Assembly (NCBI RefSeq): GCF_000754805.1
Contig: NZ_KN150731.1
Coordinates: forward strand, 1,444,492 to 1,508,491
Direction of reading: 5' to 3'
Source: Yersinia frederiksenii ATCC 33641
GTDB lineage: Bacteria; Pseudomonadota; Gammaproteobacteria; Enterobacterales; Enterobacteriaceae
DNA length: 64,000 nucleotides
A program made the position numbers and the translations under genes. The notes under the pieces were generated by a model. That model saw nothing but the letters and a program-made list of their open reading frames with translations. It was not told the origin of the DNA and did no database searches. Shown in pieces: positions 57,341 through 64,000 of the stretch. How positions within the stretch are numbered: position 1 is the first letter of the stretch; each line of letters opens with the position of its first letter.

Positions 57341-59068
57341 TCAGGCTTTATCGGTCACGATTTTAACCCCAACGCGACTGACACGATCAGATTCCATTTC
57401 GGCAATTGTCCAAGTCAGGCCATCCCACTCAATTTGGTCACCAATAACCGGTTCGCCCCCAAAGAGATAGAGCACGAATTGGCCCAGAGTTTGCTGCTTA
57501 TCGACACCTGGCTCCAGATTGAGGCCATAAATCTGGGAGATATCATGAAGCTTTGCATCAGCATCAAGAATAAAATCACCAAAGAAACGCTCATCCAACT
57601 GGATGCTGGGTGACTGACTAAACAGTTTCCCCAATGCCGGTAAGTCATGCTCCTGACCAATGACACACAAGATATCGCCTTCTTTCAGGCGGGTGCTGCC
57701 GGTTGGGTGCAACAAATCCTTCCCGCGAAACAGTGCGGCAATTCGGGTTTCTTGCGGCATTTTCAAATCGCGCAAGGCAGCTCCGATGCACCATTTGTCG
57801 GAGCTCAGTTGGTATATGAATTGCTCCCACTGGTTATTCTTATCAATGTCTAAACCAATACGTGCAACCGGCGCTAGGGCAGGGGGGACCACGAGCTTTG
57901 TCTTGCGCGCGGCAAATGACAAACTGGTCCCTTGCAGTAGTAGCGAGACTAGCACGACAAAAAAGGCAACATTGAAGAACAGATTTGCATTAGGTATTCC
58001 CGCCATCATTGGGAATACGGCCAGAATAACCGGCACCGCACCACGTAAGCCAACCCACGAAATAAAGATACGCTCGCGCAGATTAAAGCTTGGGAATGGC
58101 AGCAAACCAATGAATACCGACAGCGGACGGGCAAACAGAATCATCCACAATGAGAGGATCAGTGCCGGGATGGCAATTGGTAACAACTCACTTGGGTTAA
58201 GCAGCAGCCCTAAGACCACGAACATCCCAATCTGGCTGAGCCATGCCAAGCCGTCAAAGGTTTGTAAAATACCAGCCCGGTTGCGGATTGGGCGGTTACC
58301 GAGCAACAGACCACAAAGATAGACGGCCAGAATACCGCTGCCATTCATTGCGGTGGCGAGTGAAAAGACGAGAATCCCGCCGCTAACCGCCAGCAGTGGA
58401 TATAAACCATTCGGTAATTCTATCCGGTTGATCAGCAATAACAGCAAGCCGCCGCCACTTAATCCGATGAAAATCCCCAGACCAAATTGCTGAATTAAGT
58501 GCACTAAAAACATCCAGCTGAGGCTGTTTTCACCTGCCGAAATCATAGCTATCAAGGTTATGGTCAAAAATACGGCCATCGGGTCATTGCTGCCCGACTC
58601 TATTTCCAGCGTTGCACTGACACGCTCGTTGAGACCTTTCCCACCTAATAATGAGAATACGGCTGCCGCATCAGTGGAACCTATGATGGCACCGATTAAT
58701 AAGCCCTGAATAATATCTAGATTGAATAGCCAGGCCGCCGCCAAGCCAGTCAGGCCGGCGGTGATTAATACACCAAACGTGGCCAAAGAGAGCGCAGGCC
58801 AGAGTGCGACACGGAAGGATGAAGCCCGGGTGCGCATACCGCCATCAAGCAGAATCACGGCTAACGCCAGGTTACTGACCAGATAGGCGGCGGGATAGTT
58901 ATTGAAAGCAATGCCACCAATACCATCGGTCCCTGCCAACATACCAATGCCAAGGAAGATAACCAGGATAGGAATACCTAACCGAGAAGAGAGCGAACTT
59001 AGTAAAATACTGGCCCCCACCAGCACAGCGCCGATCAAAAAAAGGCTATTAATAGTGATGGCGTCCAA
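57341..59068 (-). CDS. cvrA: K+/H+ antiporter CvrA (NhaP2)
   Basis: Inner-membrane cation-proton antiporter of the CPA1 family, needed for K+ and volume control at low osmolarity. The 575-residue protein has about 12 helices with the ion-site segments [19 protein letters not shown] and [13 protein letters not shown], then cytosolic RCK_C/TrkA-C-like (about 400-480) and C-terminal CorC_HlyC-like domains. The start is a TTG at 59068: it gives the conserved (M)[13 protein letters not shown]-terminus and E. coli-like length, while the frame further upstream adds 20 unrelated residues. Confidence 0.93.
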   Translation of the reverse strand: MDAITINSLFLIGAVLVGASILLSSLSSRLGIPILVIFLGIGMLAGTDGIGGIAFNNYPAAYLVSNLALAVILLDGGMRTRASSFRVALWPALSLATFGVLITAGLTGLAAAWLFNLDIIQGLLIGAIIGSTDAAAVFSLLGGKGLNERVSATLEIESGSNDPMAVFLTITLIAMISAGENSLSWMFLVHLIQQFGLGIFIGLSGGGLLLLLINRIELPNGLYPLLAVSGGILVFSLATAMNGSGILAVYLCGLLLGNRPIRNRAGILQTFDGLAWLSQIGMFVVLGLLLNPSELLPIAIPALILSLWMILFARPLSVFIGLLPFPSFNLRERIFISWVGLRGAVPVILAVFPMMAGIPNANLFFNVAFFVVLVSLLLQGTSLSFAARKTKLVVPPALAPVARIGLDIDKNNQWEQFIYQLSSDKWCIGAALRDLKMPQETRIAALFRGKDLLHPTGSTRLKEGDILCVIGQEHDLPALGKLFSQSPSIQLDERFFGDFILDADAKLHDISQIYGLNLEPGVDKQQTLGQFVLYLFGGEPVIGDQIEWDGLTWTIAEMESDRVSRVGVKIVTDKA

Positions 59069-59248
59069 GGCGGGAGGTCTCCTGATGTAAACATTAATGA
59101 ATGAAGAGTGAGCAAAATTATTATACACAGATTTGCTGGCATCAATGGGAAGATATGACCTAATTCAATGTGTTATTAACACCGTAATGGCAATGATTTT
59201 GGGGAAGAAAAGAGAAAAAGGGTAAAATCGTGCAGATAATAGACAGGT

Positions 59249-59289
59249 CGCTCACCTTTAATCGCCCAGCGGGGAATCAAGGGTGAGCG
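59249..59289 (-). terminator. Hairpin after the small unknown gene
   Basis: CGCTCACC pairs with GGTGAGCG around a 25-nt loop, just after the stop at 59302. Without a clear T run it is only a likely terminator. Confidence 0.4.
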
Positions 59290-59301
59290 TTGGTTTATAA
59301 A

Positions 59302-59547
59302 CTAGTCACGTTTTAACGTTGCTAAAGCTCTGCGTAGGGCTTCGGCGGTGACTATTTTTTCCTGTTCAGGAAGGTTATCGGCAGAAAGTTGTGAAAGCTC
59401 GTGGACTAATACACTGCGATCTTTGCCCGTGATCGCGCTATCTAATGCACCGCTAAGACGGTTCACCAAGGCCAGCAGGACGCTGAATTCGGTGGTGGGC
59501 GTGGTATCAGATGCGAGATTATTCTCAATGGATTCTTGCTTATTCAT
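59302..59547 (-). CDS. Small hypothetical protein (81 aa)
   Basis: I do not recognise this gene. The 81-residue product starts MNKQESIENNLASDTTPTTEFSVLLALVNRL; the first 25 residues are polar and probably disordered, the rest is predicted helical and acidic/basic with a C-terminal RRALATLKRD. There is no signal peptide or membrane segment. AGAGGA precedes the ATG by about 8 bp, which supports translation. It stands alone between cvrA and opgC in the same direction. The open frame extends 32 codons upstream without support. Confidence 0.65.
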   Translation of the reverse strand: MNKQESIENNLASDTTPTTEFSVLLALVNRLSGALDSAITGKDRSVLVHELSQLSADNLPEQEKIVTAEALRRALATLKRD

Positions 59548-59757
59548 CACAATTCCTCTTTTTGTTGTCACTGTAAGTGAAACAAATCCCGCTAAGGAAT
59601 CAACAGGATAGGTGCTCTTAAAATAGAGCGCACAGTGAGGCACTTGCCATCCCGCATCTACATGATGGTCGCACAGTGTAGCGGTTTTATGACCAAAACG
59701 GTATGCGGATGTATAGATTGCTTAGCAATAACATTATTCGTTTGGATAATACTTTGA

Positions 59758-60897
59758 TTACGCCGTTTGCTGCTGTGGCTTACCCGAAAACAAGAATTTC
59801 AGCATAGGAATACGGCGATGAACCTCATATAACACAAACGAAATCAGGCAAACGAAGACCATTCCAAGTATGAAACCCAGGCCATTATTGTCAATTTTCG
59901 GCGTAATAAATGCACCATATAGTAGAGTTAATGGGTGATGCACCAGATAGATGAAGAGGGAGGCGTTAACCAGATAAGTGATACGTGATGAAGGATAATT
60001 GAGCAATCGATGTCCAAGAGAGTAAACAACGTTAGTCATGGTTACGCCCATTAATGCCTTGATAATAAGATCTAACTCAAAGGCAAAAAACTCAGAAGTA
60101 TTAATATGTTGGTTTAGGTAATAAGCAAAGAACAAGAGTACTGAGGCCACTAACGCAGTGGGCGAAAACGTGAGAAATACTTGTTTAAGTGGCGGATAGA
60201 TAAAACTGTAGGCACCCAATAAAAAGAAAGGTAGATAAAACAGAGTCTCCATAACAAAGAAATTGAAGACGCTATTAAAGAGTATTTCTGGGTTAAGGAG
60301 AAATATAGCTCGCCGTATCACTGAATAAATGAATACAAATAGAAACAATAATAGTGAGATTTTTCCTATATTATTCATTCCCTTTATCACTACAGGAACT
60401 GAGTGTTTTTTATTCTTTATTTTCTGAAATAGATAGAAACAGATACCGGTCAGTAATGCGAGGGTTAACAAAAACCATAAGTGTGAAACAACCTCCCAAA
60501 TAGCAATATTTATTTTTTGATAAATTGTAAATGAATTCCAATCCTGCAATTTATTGGTGTAATTTTTGAGTAAGAAGAACTGTGGTAATGTAATGAGTGG
60601 GATGGCGGTGAGCAATGGGATAACCACACGTTCCAGGCGGACCTGAAGCCAGCGCTGGCGCTCATAACGCTGATATAACATGAACGAAAAATAGCCGGAA
60701 ATAACAAAAAAAACCTGCATGCGAAAGGCATGAATGAAATCATTCAGTAAGGTAAATAGCAACGACGGATGGCTGCTGTTAACGGCCCAATGATTGCTTG
60801 AGTATATAAGAGAAAGATGAAAAGGAATGCCGAGTAACATCAAATAGGCGCGTATCGCGTCTAAAAAGTACTCCCGTTGGTTAGTGTTTTTTTTCAT
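59758..60897 (-). CDS. opgC: Glucans biosynthesis protein C (OPG succinyltransferase)
   Basis: Inner-membrane acyltransferase that adds succinyl groups to osmoregulated periplasmic glucans. The 379-residue protein has about ten helices and the acyltransferase-3 motifs: REYFLDAIRAYLMLLGIPFHLS with the conserved His, FRMQVFFVISGYFSFMLYQR, and SHLWFLLTLALL. E. coli OpgC is 385 residues. It is divergent from opgGH, as in E. coli, with a 308-bp shared promoter region. Confidence 0.93.
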   Translation of the reverse strand: MKKNTNQREYFLDAIRAYLMLLGIPFHLSLIYSSNHWAVNSSHPSLLFTLLNDFIHAFRMQVFFVISGYFSFMLYQRYERQRWLQVRLERVVIPLLTAIPLITLPQFFLLKNYTNKLQDWNSFTIYQKINIAIWEVVSHLWFLLTLALLTGICFYLFQKIKNKKHSVPVVIKGMNNIGKISLLLFLFVFIYSVIRRAIFLLNPEILFNSVFNFFVMETLFYLPFFLLGAYSFIYPPLKQVFLTFSPTALVASVLLFFAYYLNQHINTSEFFAFELDLIIKALMGVTMTNVVYSLGHRLLNYPSSRITYLVNASLFIYLVHHPLTLLYGAFITPKIDNNGLGFILGMVFVCLISFVLYEVHRRIPMLKFLFSGKPQQQTA

Positions 60898-61205
60898 ACT
60901 TATTCGCTATTTGTGATCGTAATTAGAATAACGCATCTGATCTTACTCGAGGTTTTTTCTTTATAATAAATGTTCGTTGATAACTATATACGTTATCAAT
61001 GGATCAGTACGACGAGAAACACTACTATATGGGTTAATAATTTTCCATAGCGTATTTTAGCCGAGCAGGCTAGGCTTGTGGCTTAGCCACGGGTTGACAC
61101 CATGAGCGAGTAGTTTAACTCTGGGCATAACAATAACCTGGACTTATCTGCTTGCCTTGCGGGATAAACCGTCAATAATTTGGCTGTTGTGATTTAGGGG
61201 GAGAT
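60898..61205. promoter_or_regulatory. Divergent opgC / opgGH promoter region
   Basis: The 308-bp region is AT-rich near opgC and carries two small hairpins nearer opgG: TAGCC-GAGCA-GGCTA (61059-61073) and GTGGC-TTA-GCCAC (61078-61090). Osmotic control of opgGH is known in E. coli; I see no specific operator. Confidence 0.45.
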
Positions 61206-62792
61206 GTGCAAGTTAATATTTTGTCGAACGTCAATAGAATGTCAAAAGGGTCATGCGCGACTCGTGTCAAATGGTTGGGGGTCACTCTCCTGCTATCAAT
61301 ATTCACTTCTCAAGCAATGGCTTTCTCATTAGATGATGTGGCTAAACAGGCACAGTCTCTGGCGGGTAAAAGCTTTGAAGCACCAAAAAGTAATCTTCCA
61401 TCGCAATTTCGAGAAATGAAATTTGCCGACTACCAGCAGATTCAGTTCAACCATGACAAATCATATTGGACCAAACTGGATACGCCATTTAAGTTAGAGT
61501 TTTATCATCAGGGGATGTATTTCGATACCCCGGTGCAGATTAATGAAGTGACCGCCACCAGTGTAAAACCTATCAGTTATAGCCCGGATTATTTTAACTT
61601 CGGTTCGGTTAAACACGACCCTGAGTCAGTGAAGAATTTGGGCTTTGCCGGTTTTAAAGTACTTTATCCGATTAACAAAGCGGATAAAAAAGATGAAATC
61701 GTCAGTATGCTGGGTGCCAGCTATTTCCGCGTGATTGGTAAAGGCCAGGTATATGGTCTTTCTGCTCGCGGGTTGGCCATTGATACGGCATTGGCCTCTG
61801 GTGAGGAATTCCCGCGTTTTCGCGAGTTCTGGATTGAAAGGCCAAAACCTAATGATAAACATTTGGTGATTTTTGCCTTACTGGATTCCCCGCGCGCCAC
61901 AGGTGCTTACCGTTTTGTGATTTATCCGGGCCGCGATACCACCATTGATGTGCAAGCCAAAGTCTTCCTGCGCGATAAAGTTGAGAAGTTGGGGATTGCA
62001 CCATTAACCAGTATGTTCTTGTTTGGTCCGAGCCAGCCCTCTGCGGTGCTGAACTATCGTCCGGCATTGCATGATTCGAATGGTCTTTCTATTCATGCGG
62101 GCAATGGTGAATGGATCTGGCGACCACTGAATAATCCGAAACACTTGTCGGTCAGTACCTATACGGTGGAAAATCCTAAAGGGTTTGGCCTGCTGCAACG
62201 TGGCCGTGAATTCTCGCAATATGAGGATTTAGATGACCGCTATGATCTGCGCCCAAGTGCTTGGGTGGAGCCGCGCGGTGACTGGGGCAAAGGTAAAGTC
62301 GAGCTGGTGGAAATCCCAACGGCGGATGAAACCAACGACAATATCGTCGCGTTCTGGACACCTGACGTGTTGCCGGATGCGAAGAACTCATTGGATCTGA
62401 ACTACCGCCTGCATTTCACCCGTGATGAAGAGAAATTACATTCACCGGAAATGGCCTATGTGAAACAGACTCTGCGTTCAACCGGGGATGTGAAACAGTC
62501 AAATCTGATTCGTCAACCTGATGGCAGTGTGGCTTTCCTGATTGATTTTGTTGGCCCAGTGCTGAAATCACTTGATGAAAAGGCACCACTGACCTCGCAG
62601 GTGAGTATCGACGAAAACGGTGAATTGATTGAAAATTCTATTCGCTACAACCCAGTCACTAAAGGCTGGCGTTTGACACTGCGGCTAAAAGTTAAGGATG
62701 CTAAAAAACCGATAGAGATGCGCGCCGCGCTGGTTAATGGCGATAAAATCCTGACTGAAACCTGGAGCTATCAGCTACCTGCCGATGAATAA
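61206..62792 (+). CDS. opgG: Glucans biosynthesis protein G
   Basis: Periplasmic protein needed to form branched osmoregulated periplasmic glucans from the linear chains made by OpgH. The 528-residue precursor has a signal peptide with hydrophobic core [17 protein letters not shown] (cut before [16 protein letters not shown]) and a beta-sandwich MdoG domain ([52 protein letters not shown]). The GTG at 61206 follows AGGGG by 5 bp; the ATG at 61239 is an alternative with no ribosome-binding site. The stop overlaps the opgH start by 8 bp, so the pair is translationally coupled. Confidence 0.94.
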   Translation: MQVNILSNVNRMSKGSCATRVKWLGVTLLLSIFTSQAMAFSLDDVAKQAQSLAGKSFEAPKSNLPSQFREMKFADYQQIQFNHDKSYWTKLDTPFKLEFYHQGMYFDTPVQINEVTATSVKPISYSPDYFNFGSVKHDPESVKNLGFAGFKVLYPINKADKKDEIVSMLGASYFRVIGKGQVYGLSARGLAIDTALASGEEFPRFREFWIERPKPNDKHLVIFALLDSPRATGAYRFVIYPGRDTTIDVQAKVFLRDKVEKLGIAPLTSMFLFGPSQPSAVLNYRPALHDSNGLSIHAGNGEWIWRPLNNPKHLSVSTYTVENPKGFGLLQRGREFSQYEDLDDRYDLRPSAWVEPRGDWGKGKVELVEIPTADETNDNIVAFWTPDVLPDAKNSLDLNYRLHFTRDEEKLHSPEMAYVKQTLRSTGDVKQSNLIRQPDGSVAFLIDFVGPVLKSLDEKAPLTSQVSIDENGELIENSIRYNPVTKGWRLTLRLKVKDAKKPIEMRAALVNGDKILTETWSYQLPADE

Positions 62793-64000
62793 GTCAAATC
62801 AATCTCCTGTACAGGATTACATTGCGGATTTGCCCCTGACTGCGCAGCAGCAAGGGGCGCTACGTGATGCTTTACCTGAGGATGTGCTACTTGATAGCAC
62901 ACCGGATGCCATCCCTCGGGTGCATCAGCAACTGGCAGCTAGCATATCTGAGTCTGAACTCACTTTTAGTGAGCAAGACAGTGCGTTGGCATCCGTCAAT
63001 GCACGTTTGCAAGCCGCATGGCCAGATGCACTCAATGATGGCAAGTTATTGGCGCAAGATGCAGAAGGGCGCACGGTTATTCATGCTATGCCGCCGATCA
63101 AACGCACCAGTATGGCACCGCAAGCATGGCGCACCAATCCGGTAGGGCGTTTTTGGGATTCATTACTGGGTCGCAGCTCAGTTTCACGGGTACAGACCCA
63201 TGAAGAAGCCGCGGCTGAGAAAAAGTGGCGTAGCGTAGGCTCGCTGCGTCGCTATATCTTGCTGATACTGATTGTGCTGCAAACGACTATCGCGACCAGC
63301 TATATGAAGACCATTCTGCCTTATCAGGGCTGGGCATTAATCGATCCTTTCGAGATCTGGCAACAGAATTGGCAGGTGTCGGTGATGCAATTGCTGCCTT
63401 ATTTGCTGCAAACCGGCATCCTTATTCTGTTTGCCATTCTGTTCTGCTGGGTCTCTGCCGGTTTCTGGACCGCGCTGATGGGGTTCCTGCAATTACTGAT
63501 TGGCAAAGATAAATACAGCATTTCCTCCACCATTAAAGGGGATGAGGCATTAAATCCTGCGCACCGAACTGCGCTGATTATGCCAATCTGTAATGAGGAC
63601 GTAGAGCGAGTATTCGCCGGACTGCGGGCAACCTATGAGTCTGTGGCCGCGACGGGGCAGCTTGAGCACTTTGATATTTATGTGTTGAGCGACAGCTATG
63701 ACCCTGATATCTGTGTGGCAGAGCAGAAAGCCTGGCTGGAACTGTGTCGCGATGTTGATGGTCATGGCCGCATTTTCTATCGCCGTCGTCGCCGTCGGGT
63801 TAAACGTAAAAGTGGCAATATTGACGATTTTTGCCGTCGTTGGGGCAGCCAGTATAGCTATATGGTGATTCTGGATGCCGATAGCGTGATGAGCGGTGGC
63901 TGTTTGACTGGTTTGGTACGGCTAATGGAAGCCAATCCAAATGCCGGGATCATTCAATCTGCGCCGAAAGCATCTGGTATGGATACGTTGTATGCCCGCG
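62785..64000 (+). CDS. opgH: Glucans biosynthesis glucosyltransferase H, N-terminal part
   Basis: Inner-membrane family-2 glucosyltransferase that makes the beta-1,2-glucan backbone from UDP-glucose; in E. coli it also binds FtsZ to couple cell size to nutrients. The first 405 codons are present and the 3' end is cut by the window. Visible are a cytosolic N-terminal region rich in Gln/Glu/Asp (about 1-140), two membrane helices (about 155-175 and 205-235), then the GT domain with [16 protein letters not shown] and the DADSVMSGG metal/nucleotide motif. The ATG at 62785 lies inside the end of opgG. Confidence 0.95.
   Translation, partial: MNKSNQSPVQDYIADLPLTAQQQGALRDALPEDVLLDSTPDAIPRVHQQLAASISESELTFSEQDSALASVNARLQAAWPDALNDGKLLAQDAEGRTVIHAMPPIKRTSMAPQAWRTNPVGRFWDSLLGRSSVSRVQTHEEAAAEKKWRSVGSLRRYILLILIVLQTTIATSYMKTILPYQGWALIDPFEIWQQNWQVSVMQLLPYLLQTGILILFAILFCWVSAGFWTALMGFLQLLIGKDKYSISSTIKGDEALNPAHRTALIMPICNEDVERVFAGLRATYESVAATGQLEHFDIYVLSDSYDPDICVAEQKAWLELCRDVDGHGRIFYRRRRRRVKRKSGNIDDFCRRWGSQYSYMVILDADSVMSGGCLTGLVRLMEANPNAGIIQSAPKASGMDTLYAR

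Noticed and set aside
57660-58322. 220-codon plus-strand ORF inside cvrA
   Set aside because: Antisense shadow of the CvrA membrane and RCK domains.

Overview
The window is enterobacterial chromosome, almost certainly from the genus Yersinia and most like the Y. enterocolitica group. The gene order from mukB through ldtD-mepK-gloC, aspC-ompF-asnS-pncB-pepN-pyrD-zapC-ycbX-rlmKL-uup-pqiABC-rmf, fabA-lonH-matP-ompA-sulA-sxy-yccS-yccF-helD-mgsA-yccT-yccU-hspQ-rlmI-yccX-tusE and a tRNA-Ser(UGA) is the core synteny known from E. coli. The inserted genes and the convergent luxR/luxI pair, recognisable as yenR/yenI, point to Yersinia. No phage, transposase or CRISPR array was seen.

Region 1 (1-26.5 kb) is housekeeping: the 3' end of the condensin gene mukB, periplasmic peptidoglycan enzymes, a c-di-GMP phosphodiesterase, aspartate aminotransferase, the OmpF porin with an OmpR-box-like site, Asn-tRNA synthetase, NAD salvage, aminopeptidase N, pyrimidine synthesis (pyrD with a PurR-like operator), division factor ZapC, rRNA methylation, an ABC-F ATPase and the PqiABC envelope lipid-transport system. 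The 730-bp pncB-pepN gap holds a candidate 36-residue membrane microprotein.

Region 2 (26.7-44.9 kb) starts with rmf. Two degenerate ERIC-like repeats follow, then a translationally coupled HxlR-regulator / ketoacyl-ACP-synthase pair that breaks the usual rmf-fabA adjacency. After that come fabA (FabR and FadR-like sites), lonH, matP, ompA, sulA (LexA box), sxy and the ycc genes to tRNA-Ser. Many gene pairs here are separated by bidirectional terminators.

Region 3 (44.9-57.3 kb) is accessory and begins right after the tRNA-Ser gene. It holds a dcuC-like transporter plus malic enzyme operon, an RpiR regulator, a fumarase/adenylosuccinate-lyase superfamily enzyme, a porin and a periplasmic SGNH hydrolase. 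I read these as a possible uptake and breakdown route for a compound yielding a C4-dicarboxylate. An 1165-bp non-coding stretch follows, with a near-perfect 20-bp lux-box-like palindrome, a strong leftward terminator, 13-nt complementary repeats and a likely YenS-type small RNA. Then come yenR and yenI (3' ends overlapping by 11 bp), a DMT-family exporter and a VOC-family protein.

Region 4 (57.3-64 kb) is conserved again: antiporter cvrA, a small unknown gene, and osmoregulated periplasmic glucan genes opgC (divergent) and opgGH, with opgH cut by the window end.
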